Origin: Bartonella birtlesii IBS 325
GTDB lineage: Bacteria; Pseudomonadota; Alphaproteobacteria; Rhizobiales; Rhizobiaceae
Length of the DNA: 34,996 nt
Direction of reading: 5' to 3'
Assembly (NCBI RefSeq): GCF_000273375.1
Contig: NZ_CM001557.1
Coordinates: 265,469-300,464, forward strand
Shown here: positions 1-7,561 of the stretch, one piece after another
Layout: the number at the start of each line of letters is the position of its first letter
Numbering within the stretch: position 1 is the first letter of the stretch
Program-made: the position numbers and the translations under genes
Notes under the pieces: generated by a model
What the model saw: the letters and a program-made list of their open reading frames with translations, nothing else
Database searches by the model: none
What the model was told of the DNA's origin: nothing

Positions 1-198
1 GATGCTTTTGCAAAAACAACAGCGACCATAAGCACCCCATAACCCTCGTACCCCAAAACCACCTGCAACGAGCAACCATAGCCCCTATCACCACCACTCG
101 CTAAGGGAGCAGCCCACAAGCCTCATAGCTAACTCAAGTTTCATTTCTCGTTTGTTTTTGGCAATCGGGAAAAAATTCACCTTTAAGATGTCACTCGA

Positions 199-222
199 CC
201 TCACCTTGTGTGGGGCTTTTTT
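199..222 (+). terminator. weak terminator-like hairpin before the lysis cassette
   Basis: A 6-bp stem (CCTCAC with GTGGGG, one G-T pair) and a 5-nt loop are followed by six T. It lies just upstream of the endolysin ribosome binding site. It could end transcription of a gene outside the window or act as an attenuator. The stem is short, so the call is tentative. Bases 1-198 show no gene. Confidence 0.3.
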
Positions 223-234
223 ATGGAGGAATTT

Positions 235-897
235 ATGCGAACAATATCACAAGAAGGGCTTGCACTCATCAAACAATGGGAAGGTTTACGCTTGAACGCT
301 TATAAAGACGCCATCGGAATATGGACAATTGGTTATGGACATACAAACAGTGCCGGGAAACCTTTTATTCATAAAGACATGACAGTCACTGAAAAACAAG
401 CTGAAGAACTTCTTCGCCAAGATTTAAGACAATTTGAAAATGCTGTTGAACAAGCGGTTCAAGTTTCCTTAACAAACGAACAATTCGCAGCATTGGTATC
501 CTTTTGCTATAATATAGGCACAACAGCTTTTTGTAACTCGACCCTATTAAAAAAGCTTAATAGTGGTGAATATGAAGCAATACCAGCCGAACTACAAAAA
601 TGGACCAAAGCCAGTGGTAAACGCTTGCAAGGTCTTGTACACCGGCGCGCGGCAGAAGCAGGTCTATGGGCGAAAGGGGCTTATGTTTCCTCAAACTATC
701 AAACCGTGGAAACGCAAGCATCAACGGGACTTTTTAAAGCAGAAGCCCTTGCTCCAATTATTGGTTCTTTTTCAGGTCTTGGTGGCCTATTGGCAGGCAA
801 TGGCCCCATCCAATGGGCTTTGGCAACCATTATGGTTTTAGCAGCCTGTGCTGGTATTTTCTTTGTTGCTAAACGCTTTCAGGAGCACCGCCTATGA
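235..897 (+). CDS. phage-type endolysin (GH24 lysozyme) with C-terminal membrane anchor
   Basis: A muramidase expected to cut peptidoglycan during lysis. The T4-lysozyme catalytic triad spacing E-x8-D-x5-T is complete (E16, D25, T31, in WEG...YKD...WTIGYGHT). The start at 235 is chosen because GGAGG lies 7 nt upstream; an in-frame upstream extension would add nine residues. The lysozyme domain covers about residues 1-150. It is followed by a linker and a hydrophobic segment (about 188-212) ending in a basic tail, KRFQEHRL. A C-terminal anchor is unusual, because signal-arrest-release endolysins carry theirs at the N-terminus. The stop overlaps the next start (ATGA), so the cassette is probably translated as a unit. 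Very likely prophage- or gene-transfer-agent-derived; no capsid or tail genes are in the window. Confidence 0.9.
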   Translation: MRTISQEGLALIKQWEGLRLNAYKDAIGIWTIGYGHTNSAGKPFIHKDMTVTEKQAEELLRQDLRQFENAVEQAVQVSLTNEQFAALVSFCYNIGTTAFCNSTLLKKLNSGEYEAIPAELQKWTKASGKRLQGLVHRRAAEAGLWAKGAYVSSNYQTVETQASTGLFKAEALAPIIGSFSGLGGLLAGNGPIQWALATIMVLAACAGIFFVAKRFQEHRL

Positions 898-1121
898 TTT
901 TATGGATGAAAAGAAATTTGATGTTAACAGGCGCGGCTCTCGCTGCTTTTTTTATGGCTTTAGCCAAGGCTTTCATCCTTGGTAAAAAGAGTGAACAGCA
1001 AAAACAAACAGAAAGAACTTTAAAGGCAGCAACAACACGGCTGGAGGTGGAAAATGAAGTTAATCAGAAAAGTGATGCTGATGTGCGCTCTGAGCTCTCT
1101 GACTGGTTGCGTGACCCATAA
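894..1121 (+). CDS. small membrane protein, probable inner-membrane spanin (Rz-like)
   Basis: 75 residues, with AGGAG 8 nt upstream of the ATG. One N-terminal membrane segment (about residues 8-27, AALAAFFMALAKAFILG) is followed by a charged, coiled-coil-like helix rich in K, E and Q. This is the layout of an i-spanin. Its 3' end overlaps the next lipoprotein gene in another frame by 68 bases, the nested arrangement typical of Rz/Rz1 pairs. No sequence family is recognised, so the role rests on topology and position after an endolysin. A holin is the main alternative. Confidence 0.6.
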   Translation: MILWMKRNLMLTGAALAAFFMALAKAFILGKKSEQQKQTERTLKAATTRLEVENEVNQKSDADVRSELSDWLRDP

Positions 1122-1272
1122 ATATACGTCTCCCTGTATTGGCTGGTTTCCCATTTATTTAAGCGAGCAAGATTCGCATATCATCAGTTCAAACTTAGCA
1201 AGAGAAATTTTAAAACATAACAAACAGGGCCAACGCTTGTGTGGGTGGAAACATGGTGAGAAAAAAAACTGA
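1054..1272 (+). CDS. small lipoprotein, probable outer-membrane spanin (Rz1-like)
   Basis: 72 residues, with GGAGGTGG just upstream of the ATG. The N-terminus is a lipoprotein signal (basic MKLIRK, hydrophobic core, lipobox LTGC with Cys19), so the mature protein should be lipid-anchored in the outer membrane. It starts inside the preceding gene in a different frame, as Rz1 does inside Rz. By analogy, the pair would bridge inner and outer membranes in the last step of lysis. The mature part is short and not proline-rich as in classical Rz1, so the call depends on the lipobox and gene order. Confidence 0.6.
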   Translation: MKLIRKVMLMCALSSLTGCVTHKYTSPCIGWFPIYLSEQDSHIISSNLAREILKHNKQGQRLCGWKHGEKKN

Positions 1273-1471
1273 AAACCACACCGAGCTTACAGAAGCAGAA
1301 AAAGCAATGCTTCAAGAAATGATCATCGCCTACAAAAGTGTAAAAATGATGTCGCGTCTGATGAAGTGGATAGCATTTTTTATTTTTTTGCTTATCCTTG
1401 ATTTTGCTCGCCTCATGGATGCAATAGATCATGTCATTGCACATTTAAAACAGTGGTTTTCAAAACATTAG
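1253..1471 (+). CDS. small single-pass membrane protein of the lysis cassette
   Basis: 72 residues from the ATG at 1253, or 76 from a GTG at 1241; GGGTGG lies upstream. An acidic N-terminus (TELTEAEKAMLQEM) precedes one strong membrane segment (about 42-60, WIAFFIFLLILDFARLMDAI) and a short tail. It overlaps the spanin-like lipoprotein by 20 bases and is the fourth gene in tight succession. It could be the missing holin or an accessory lysis protein, but nothing in the sequence decides this. Confidence 0.6.
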   Translation: MVRKKTENHTELTEAEKAMLQEMIIAYKSVKMMSRLMKWIAFFIFLLILDFARLMDAIDHVIAHLKQWFSKH

Positions 1472-1598
1472 CCATTTATTGCTTCATTTATTGCTTGTAT
1501 TGCTTGTATTGCTCGATGAATAAAAAACATTCTTTAAAGCGCGCTATCGAAAAGAGACTTAAAAAGTACAAACCATTGATTTTACTCAACTACACTAC

Positions 1599-1719
1599 AA
1601 AACAGCCACACCACAAAACAGCCACACCACAAAACAGCCACACCACAAAACAGCCACACCACAAAACAGCCACACCACAAAACAGCCACACTACAAAACA
1701 GCCACACCACAAAACAGCC
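1599..1719. repeat. 16-bp minisatellite, about eight copies
   Basis: The core AAAACAGCC recurs exactly every 16 bases at 1599, 1615, 1631, 1647, 1663, 1679, 1695 and 1711. The joining 7 bases are nearly constant (ACACCAC or ACACTAC). The period is not a multiple of three. An open frame crosses it only because the unit lacks stops in that phase, so I treat it as non-coding. It separates the lysis cassette from the hbp promoter region. Confidence 0.9.
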
Positions 1720-1744
1720 TGAGAAAACTTTTAATTGTTCACAG

Positions 1745-1771
1745 AAATAAAACTTGTATAGTGTTTTATTT
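1745..1771 (+). promoter_or_regulatory. palindromic promoter element upstream of the hbp-like gene
   Basis: A perfect 9-bp inverted repeat, AAATAAAAC and GTTTTATTT, with a 9-nt spacer that contains TATAGT. It sits 63 bases before the start codon. The same two half-sites occur with a 17-nt spacer upstream of exbB (11587-11621). Heme-binding protein genes of Bartonella are reported to share an Irr-responsive 'H-box'; this may be that element, though I cannot confirm its published sequence. Confidence 0.55.
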
Positions 1772-1833
1772 ATAGATTTTTAAATTTAAATATGTATAGT
1801 GAATCACTTATTTAAAATAAACAAGGGGTTTAT

Positions 1834-2708
1834 ATGAACACAAAACGTTTAGTTACAATGTTTTTTGCAGGTTTAATGGCAACTTCTAGCGTGCAAGCAG
1901 CTGATATCGTAATGCCTCAAGAAACAAAATCAAGAGTTGCGCCAACTGTCACACCGATTAGAGTTGCGCCGGCTTTTTCTTGGACCGGTCTTTATTTAGG
2001 AGGACAGATCGGGAGTTTTTCAAGTAAAAGTGCTTTAAATTATTCTCAAGATGCAACCACTGGTAAATGGGCTTGGGTTGATAAGAATTTATCACCTCAA
2101 CCCTCAGGTCTTATAGCGGGTCTTTATGGTGGAGCTAATATCCATTTAGGTAATAACTTTGTTGTCGGCGTTGATACAGACATGATGTGGTCTAACAAGA
2201 AAGACACAAAAACAGATGATGGGAAAAAATTCTAGATGATTTAGATTCTATTAATGCAGTATTTAAAAAAGCTGGTATTCCTATCATAAAGCCTGCTGCT
2301 CAAGATGAAACCATACCCAATTATGGTGATATTGTTGTAAGCAGTGTTAGCTTGAAAGAAAAATGGGCTGGTGCTACACGCGTACGTCTTGGTTTTGCTT
2401 CTGATCGTGTTATGCCTTATGTGGCAGCTGGTATTAGTTATGCACAGATGCAATATACCATGTCACTTTTATCAAAATCCCAAGAAGACATGACGACAAT
2501 ATTTGCTTCTGGTGATGTATTAAATGAAGCACAAACGATGGTTGGTTATACAGTTGGTGGCGGTCTTGATTTTGCCATAACGAATAATATTATTGCACGT
2601 GCAGAATATCGTTATTCAGATTTTGGTCAGAAGAAATTTGCAAATGGTAAGCTTGAAATGAGTCATAAAACCAATGATTTCCGCATTGGTCTTGCTTATA
2701 AATTCTAG
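1834..2708 (+). pseudogene. heme-binding (Hbp/Omp25-like) outer-membrane protein, split by a -1 frameshift
   Basis: A porin-like beta-barrel of the Hbp family, which binds heme at the cell surface. The first part (1834-2235) has a signal peptide ending near VQA-AD and the family opening (FSWTGLYLGGQIG). It stops at TAG just after an A6 run at 2224-2229. One extra A would join it, without any stop, to the frame running 2232-2708. That part carries later strands (RVRLGFASDRVMPYVAAGISY, then IIARAEYRYSDFG) and the typical end FRIGLAYKF with terminal Phe. The repaired product would be 291 residues, normal for the family. AAGGGG precedes the start. Possible explanations are a pseudogene, slippage-based phase variation or a sequencing error. 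Confidence 0.85.
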
Positions 2709-2728
2709 TTTCTTACAAAATCGCATCA

Positions 2729-2760
2729 TGAAAAAACCCACCTGGAAGTGGGTTTTTTCA
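2729..2760 (+). terminator. strong intrinsic terminator after the hbp-like gene
   Basis: A perfect 13-bp stem, TGAAAAAACCCAC with GTGGGTTTTTTCA, around a 6-nt loop. There are A6 and T6 tracts on the two arms, so it can work in both directions. It begins 20 bases after the gene's stop codon. Confidence 0.9.
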
Positions 2761-3348
2761 TTGATAAAGATAAGCACCAACCCACTTTAATTTCCCATAC
2801 AACAAAATGTGGCAGATTGTTTCACTGCGCTTTTTCTTCACCATAAAGAGCGCAGATTTTTCCCGCCCAACAACAAGATAAGAAGAGAGGCCTTTAATCA
2901 GGACAATTCATCATCATGCAATTTGCAAAAAATGAATTATTTTCATAAATCTATACGTTACTTAACTTAAAACAGTGTTCCTGCTCTTTATTTATACCCT
3001 GACAAACTTTTGGGTAAATTCTGTTTTTGAAACTCCCATTCAACTTTGCACTTTATCATACAAGCAGCACAAAAAGGCAGAATGGTTATTTTTTCTGTTA
3101 ACAATTGAAGACTTAAAACCCATTGAGAATATTTTTTTACCCATCAAATTGATATTTCAACACTTATTATTTTTATATATTTGCATGCCTCAAAAGCAAA
3201 CCGCAAGAAACAACAAAACCTTGTCTTGATAAAACCTTGTCTTGATATTGTTGAATATAGCTTTTTCATGGTGGTAAAGAGCAACAAAAAACACCACAAA
3301 CCTTCAAAGAACGGAAGATTTATGGGCAACAAGGGAAAGAATGAACAG
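2761..3348. other. intergenic region with a 16-bp tandem duplication
   Basis: No convincing gene. It holds a perfect direct repeat of AAAACCTTGTCTTGAT at 3215-3230 and 3231-3246. Open frames here are short, lack ribosome binding sites and overlap on both strands. Confidence 0.6.
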
Positions 3349-3433
3349 TGGTGCGGGTGGTCGGACTCGAACCGACACTCCTCTCGGAACCAGATTTTGA
3401 GTCTGGCGCGTCTACCAGTTCCACCACACCCGC
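3349..3433 (-). tRNA. tRNA-Leu (anticodon CAA)
   Basis: Read on the minus strand: acceptor GCGGGTG pairs with CACCCGC; the D-arm contains TGGTAGAC; the anticodon stem CCAGA/TCTGG holds loop CTCAAAA (anticodon CAA, reads UUG). A variable arm of the long class-II type and a T-arm GGTTCGAGTCC follow. The discriminator A and the 3' CCA are encoded. The long variable arm fits leucine. Confidence 0.96.
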
Positions 3434-3640
3434 ATATTATGAGTTAAGGGACAGAACAGCCCAACACTTCTTTGCACTATATGAAGAAGGACAGATTCGT
3501 CAACAACAGATTTTTTGTTTTTTAAGAATCCATATGATTTTTATCTCATCCATTGTATAGAATATCCTTAAGAATCTTTAAATTATTTGTTTGATTGGAT
3601 TTATAGCGAACAATTGGTAAAGTCTTTACCTATTAGACTT

Positions 3641-4261
3641 ATGAAAGCCTTCATGATATTAAAGAGATTAAAACATTGGACTATTTCTTTAGCAAATCGG
3701 CCCACGGCGCCCCATTGGCTTGGATTTATTGCCTTTATTGAAAGTTCTGTTTTTCCAATTCCGATAGATATTTTATATATCCCCATGGGGCTTGTTTATC
3801 CCAAGCGGGTTTATCGCTATGCTTTTATTGCCACTATTTGCTCTGTTTTGGGCGGCATTGCTGGTTGGTTTATTGGACACTTTGCCTATGATACACTTGC
3901 CAAACCGATTTTAGAATTTTACGGTAGAGTTGAAAATTTTGAAGCCCTTAAGAACAAGGCAACATTACAATTTTTGGTTATTTTATTAATCACTTCAGGT
4001 TTTTTACACATCCCCCCAATCAAGATTATCACGATTTTAGCAGGTGTCATGGGTGTTAATCTTGGGCTTTTTATTATCACCTGTTTCTTTGCGCGGGGAG
4101 CTCGCTTTTATCTTCTAGCATGGCTTATTCAGCATTTTGGGAAAAAAGCCATGGATTTTCTTTTCCGAAATTTCAAATGGATGCTCTTGATTGGTTTTTT
4201 AAATCTCCTACTTGTCTATGGAATTTTTATTATTTGTATAAACAAGCACCTTTTATTTTAA
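3641..4261 (+). CDS. DedA/YqaA-family inner-membrane protein (VTT domain)
   Basis: About 206 residues with several membrane spans. Family marks are the early region with FIESSVFPIPIDIL, the glycine-rich segment GGIAGWFIGHFAYD and a later helix GARFYLLAWLI. DedA/VTT proteins are membrane transporters or scramblases linked to lipid-carrier recycling and envelope homeostasis; the substrate here is unknown. The start is uncertain: ATG at 3641 or 3653 is plausible, and a TTG at 3587 would add 18 residues. Thirteen bases separate it from dsbB, so the two are probably co-transcribed. Confidence 0.82.
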   Translation: MKAFMILKRLKHWTISLANRPTAPHWLGFIAFIESSVFPIPIDILYIPMGLVYPKRVYRYAFIATICSVLGGIAGWFIGHFAYDTLAKPILEFYGRVENFEALKNKATLQFLVILLITSGFLHIPPIKIITILAGVMGVNLGLFIITCFFARGARFYLLAWLIQHFGKKAMDFLFRNFKWMLLIGFLNLLLVYGIFIICINKHLLF

Positions 4262-4273
4262 GGAACAAATGCA

Positions 4274-4843
4274 ATGGTAGGCACTTTGTCTTTGCGGCAC
4301 ATTTTTCACAAACATCTTCATCATGAGCCAAGCAGAAAAGAGCAAAGTTTATGGGCTTTTTTTCTGGCTTTTGGCCTCTCAAGCACAATAGGCTTAGCGC
4401 TTGGTTTTGAATATATTGGTGGATATCTTCCATGCGATTTATGTCTGATTGAACGTTTACCCTATTACAGTGCACTACCTTTTTTGCTTTTAGCAGGTTT
4501 TGCGGCATGGTTTTTTCGCATTTCTTCTTGGGTACAACTTTTATTTTTTTGTGTTTTTATTTTAATGACAATCAGCCTTGTTTTAGCAATTTACCATACA
4601 GGCATTGAATATGGCTTTTGGCCAGCGCCTTCCAGCTGTGGTTCAAGTGCAACAAGCAGAACAACAGATGTCAACCAGCTTTTGAATCAATTAAACAACA
4701 TCTACCCCCCAGCTTGCTCTGAAGCCTCCCTGCGCTTTCTTTCTCTCTCATTTGCTGGTTGGAATGCTCTTGCCAGCCTTTTTTACATGCTTGCTAGTTT
4801 TTATATTGCTTCAAAAGGGCTGCTTTCAGACTATAAAACATAA
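4274..4843 (+). CDS. dsbB: disulfide bond formation protein DsbB
   Basis: An inner-membrane quinone reductase that re-oxidises DsbA and so drives disulfide formation in the periplasm. Four predicted membrane helices. The first periplasmic loop carries the CxxC pair (C54-D-L-C57, in YLPCDLCLIERLPYY), and the second carries the other redox pair (C122 and C148). Both pairs are present, so it looks functional. AAGGA overlaps the end of the upstream dedA-like gene, about 9 nt before the start, which supports an operon. At 189 residues it is slightly longer than E. coli DsbB because of the N-terminus. Confidence 0.93.
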   Translation: MVGTLSLRHIFHKHLHHEPSRKEQSLWAFFLAFGLSSTIGLALGFEYIGGYLPCDLCLIERLPYYSALPFLLLAGFAAWFFRISSWVQLLFFCVFILMTISLVLAIYHTGIEYGFWPAPSSCGSSATSRTTDVNQLLNQLNNIYPPACSEASLRFLSLSFAGWNALASLFYMLASFYIASKGLLSDYKT

Positions 4844-5209
4844 CAACCACCGCATGCTCCTCATGCACAGCATATTTGCTTATAAAACAGCGTATAGCAC
4901 AAAGCCCCAAACACAAAAATTGCCTCTTTCACACGCGTCCACAAACATCATACCACTCCCCACTTTACAACAGCAAGAATAACTTCCTGCTTATTGTAAA
5001 AGATCCCTACGCTTTCTTTGTCATACATTTGTAGGTTTAATTTCGTTCTCAAATTTTCTTTCTAAGCCGCATTGATAAAAACAAACAAATATGGCTGTAT
5101 TTTATTATTTTGCCTCTCTGTACTTACAAACAATATTTTGATAGAAACCGGCGGTGGAAAAGCTATCGAATAATGCGTGAGGGGACCAATAAATATTGAA
5201 TGGTCAACC
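4844..5209. other. intergenic region
   Basis: No supported gene or RNA. The short open frames have no ribosome binding site and no recognisable product. A purine-rich GAGGGGA at 5179 is too far from the ATG at 5210 to serve it clearly. Confidence 0.5.
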
Positions 5210-5740
5210 ATGCCTGAGGATAAAAACACAACGCCTCCCATTACCCCTCCCTTGCTCACCGCTTTAGATATCTGTCACCTTGAAGCACCGCATATTGTGA
5301 TGGAACATGATCATAGCGCATGGCAAGAACATAGCAAATTGGGGGATTTAAATGCTCCTTATAGAAAACCCCCTCATATAAAACCCCGTATCAAATCGGC
5401 TCCCCGTATTAGGCAGGTTTTTTGGTGCGATTTTCCTCATGATTCGATCTTACCTGAATTTTGGAAAAAGCGCCCTGTTTTAGTGCTCTCTAAGAATGCA
5501 AAACTCTACGGCAATGTTACAGTTTTGCCATTTTCAACAAAATCGCAACCAAATAATCCTGCAGCTTATGCCCTACAATCTCCAATAGAACATAAAAAAG
5601 CATGGATTATCTGCAATTATGTAACAACAGTTTCGGTAAGCCGTCTGAGTTGTTCACGTAGCATTCCAAGGTTATCGGAAAAAGAGTTTCATAAAGTTAT
5701 CGCTCTTATGCTCAAACATTTACCCCGTTTATATCATTGA
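5210..5740 (+). CDS. PemK/MazF-like toxin-fold protein without a visible antitoxin
   Basis: The C-terminal half matches the PemK/MazF ribonuclease fold: a first strand FWCDFP, then FWKKRPVLVLS, GNVTVLPFSTK, a tryptophan-containing strand AWIICNYVTTVSVSRL and a final helix. The roughly 80-residue proline-rich N-terminal part is unlike classical MazF. MazF proteins cut mRNA and are normally paired with an upstream antitoxin. None is seen in the preceding 360 bases or after the gene, so this may be an orphan or a domesticated member. GTG at 5177 is an alternative start adding 11 residues. Confidence 0.72.
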   Translation: MPEDKNTTPPITPPLLTALDICHLEAPHIVMEHDHSAWQEHSKLGDLNAPYRKPPHIKPRIKSAPRIRQVFWCDFPHDSILPEFWKKRPVLVLSKNAKLYGNVTVLPFSTKSQPNNPAAYALQSPIEHKKAWIICNYVTTVSVSRLSCSRSIPRLSEKEFHKVIALMLKHLPRLYH

Positions 5741-5798
5741 CTTTTTTTAAAAATAAGCCTATATAAATAGGCATATACGGCATCAGCAATGGTGGCCG

Positions 5799-5847
5799 CT
5801 TCCCCGCAAGGGGAGATAGGAACGAAGGAGTGGGAAACCACTCCTTT
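5799..5847 (+). other. two consecutive GNRA-loop hairpins, candidate structured RNA
   Basis: Hairpin 1 (5800-5815): TTCCCC, loop GCAA, GGGGAG. Hairpin 2 (5825-5846): AAGGAGTGG, loop GAAA, CCACTCCTT, a perfect 9-bp stem. Both loops are GNRA tetraloops, which favours folded RNA over DNA chance. No U-tract follows, so a terminator is unlikely. They lie 60 bases after the PemK-like gene. Confidence 0.45.
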
Positions 5848-5851
5848 CGTC

Positions 5852-5879
5852 ATTTAAGCTATACAATTTAAGCTATACA
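5852..5879. repeat. 14-bp perfect tandem repeat
   Basis: ATTTAAGCTATACA occurs twice back to back, directly after the two GNRA hairpins. Function unknown. Confidence 0.8.
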
Positions 5880-6315
5880 GTGGTCATTTAAGGCATCCAA
5901 CAATATCACAACCATTACAGGCAGAAAAATTCTTAGCAAATGGGAACATTTCTCATAAAAGCAAAAATGTTCCCTTCATTAAACCCCACATAGATAAAGA
6001 AACCTATAGATTTGATTAATTTGTTTTACTGCAAAAATTCTTCTGCTCTTAATATCTCTTTTTTTGCAATCTATAAAGGATAGGTAAAAATTTTCTCTAA
6101 AATCTGAAATCTAAAAAAAGCAATTTTAAGTGTTAGCTTTATTTTCCCCAAACATATCCTTTTGGCAGCATATATTCTCCTTTGCCCTATCACCTTAAAT
6201 ACGCTTATCATTCCTAAATATTGATAATCAGCAGCAGCATGCACAAAACAGCATATCACCCCATAACGACCGCGCCATACACCTATTTTCTTTCATCTTT
6301 TCATAATGATTTATC
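5880..6315. other. intergenic region
   Basis: AT-rich, with no supported coding region, RNA gene or strong palindrome. The short minus-strand open frame here has no ribosome binding site or known domain. Confidence 0.5.
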
Positions 6316-6624
6316 GTGAGATATTTTTTAAGATTAAGCCATAGAGCAAATTTCACCACTGTGCAAATTGCTTTAAGCAAAAATCCTTACCTACTCAAAA
6401 ATCCTTACCCGCTCAAAAATCCTTACCCACTCAAAAATCCTTACCTACTCATAGATGGCAAGGCTTCTTTATACAAAGAGCACATGATGCTCAGCTTTGA
6501 TCTTTTCCATAACAATGATACAAATTCAAACTTAAGCCAACGGAATAATATACCTATTCTAAACGGTTTCTCCATCACCACCTTATCGGCAACAGACTAC
6601 CCCAATATCGGTGCACTTACTTGA
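6316..6624 (+). CDS. doubtful hypothetical protein with NPYxLK repeats
   Basis: A 102-residue frame from a GTG, without a clear ribosome binding site. Residues about 22-45 are four copies of a six-residue unit (NPY-L/P-LK) encoded by an 18-bp tandem repeat. The rest resembles no family I know. The repeat period keeps the frame open, which may be the only reason the frame exists. Confidence 0.25.
   Translation: MRYFLRLSHRANFTTVQIALSKNPYLLKNPYPLKNPYPLKNPYLLIDGKASLYKEHMMLSFDLFHNNDTNSNLSQRNNIPILNGFSITTLSATDYPNIGALT
6379..6450. repeat. 18-bp tandem repeat, four copies
   Basis: Four units of the form AAAAATCCTTACCYRCTC at 6379, 6397, 6415 and 6433, differing only at two positions. They keep the reading frame. 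Confidence 0.9.
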
Positions 6625-6870
6625 GAATTTTTTGTGCATTCACGCACCGTAAAAAAGAAAATATTTGAATCATGTTCAGCTCCATTTTCATGGATCCGAA
6701 TTGAACAATGCTTAAAAAAACCAAACAAAAATAGAGAGGTAAGTTACGAAAACTACAAGGTAAATTTTATTGCCTAACAATATCTATTTTTCCCCTTCTG
6801 CACAGCTATTAAAGCACTATAAAATTATCTTCATTAAAAAACAATTTCTTATAATCTAGGGGAAAAAAGT
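6625..6870. other. intergenic region
   Basis: AT-rich, no gene seen. Confidence 0.5.
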
Positions 6871-6893
6871 AAAAAACTCCCCCAAAATGGGGA
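6871..6893 (-). terminator. intrinsic terminator for minus-strand transcription
   Basis: On the minus strand, a short GC stem (TCCCC with GGGGA, loop ATTTTG) is followed by GAG and six T. It lies 69 bases beyond the stop of the small minus-strand gene ending at 6962, which supports transcription of that gene. Confidence 0.55.
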
Positions 6894-6961
6894 ATTATTT
6901 TCAAAATTATCAAAAAAGCAGCACAATTTTAGTGATCTTTTTGTTTTTCCTTCTGATAAAA

Positions 6962-7264
6962 TTAATTTACAAATATCTTAGGAGCACCTCCGATAGATTT
7001 CCAATGAGCAAAATTTGCCAGCTGTTCAATAACACCCTTTTTTAACTTATTATTTTTCTTATCGCGTAAATTATATTGATCCGCATTCTGTTGCAGCCAT
7101 TTTGCAAGTGTTTGTTTAACAATTTTGCCACTCTCAGCCCCGCTCACCACTTTCCATACCGCCACAGCTGCAGCAAACTTCAGAGCATATCGTGGATGCA
7201 CCGAATCTTGAAACTGACATTTGTGATTCTTAACGCCACCAGAATCAGTCTTAAAGAATAACAA
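6962..7264 (-). CDS. hypothetical protein, possibly a truncated remnant
   Basis: The conceptual product is up to 100 residues. The C-terminal two thirds look like a real globular helix-rich domain (AAAVAVWKVVSG, IVKQTLAKWLQQNADQYNL, IEQLANFAHWKSIGG). The only upstream start is a weak TTG without a ribosome binding site, so the 5' end may be missing. A terminator follows. I do not recognise the family; with the next minus-strand frame it may be the debris of one larger gene. Confidence 0.4.
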   Translation of the reverse strand: MLFFKTDSGGVKNHKCQFQDSVHPRYALKFAAAVAVWKVVSGAESGKIVKQTLAKWLQQNADQYNLRDKKNNKLKKGVIEQLANFAHWKSIGGAPKIFVN

Positions 7265-7369
7265 TTTAGGTCTCTTACCGCATCATAAAAGCCATTCTTT
7301 CAAATCATCTAGAAAATAAGAAAACAGAAGATTTTGCCGCTACAAAAACCATTCGCCATGACAACACGA

Positions 7370-7561
7370 TCATAGAGCCATTCTACCTTTCATTTTCCCT
7401 CTTTGCCTGCTTTTATCATCTCTCGATAAGCAATTTGCAAGGATGAGGCAACCTACTTCGTAAATATCATCCTCTTCAGGTCTTTTTTCATTGTCAAAAC
7501 TATAGATAAGGGGATTCACTCCAGCTCTCTTATTGCCTTGTACGATAACATGACACAACAT
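7370..7561 (-). CDS. small hypothetical protein
   Basis: A 63-residue frame on the minus strand with an ATG start but no well-placed ribosome binding site. The composition is protein-like (DNEKRPEEDDIYEVGCLILA, then SRDDKSRQRGKMKG). No family is recognised. It lies just upstream of the other minus-strand hypothetical and may belong to the same decayed locus. Confidence 0.3.
   Translation of the reverse strand: MLCHVIVQGNKRAGVNPLIYSFDNEKRPEEDDIYEVGCLILANCLSRDDKSRQRGKMKGRMAL

Noticed and set aside
158..189. TTGGCA...TAAGAT as a promoter for the lysis cassette
   Set aside because: The spacing between the boxes is 20 bases, too long for a standard sigma-70 promoter.
1599..1719. Possible CRISPR array
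   Set aside because: The spacing is 16 bases with constant, not unique, joining sequence; this is a tandem repeat without spacers.
1453..1722. Open frame across the 16-bp repeats (K-T-A-T-P-Q-N-S-H-like product)
   Set aside because: It is open only because the repeat lacks stops in that phase. It starts inside the preceding gene, and the 16-base period does not preserve a codon pattern.
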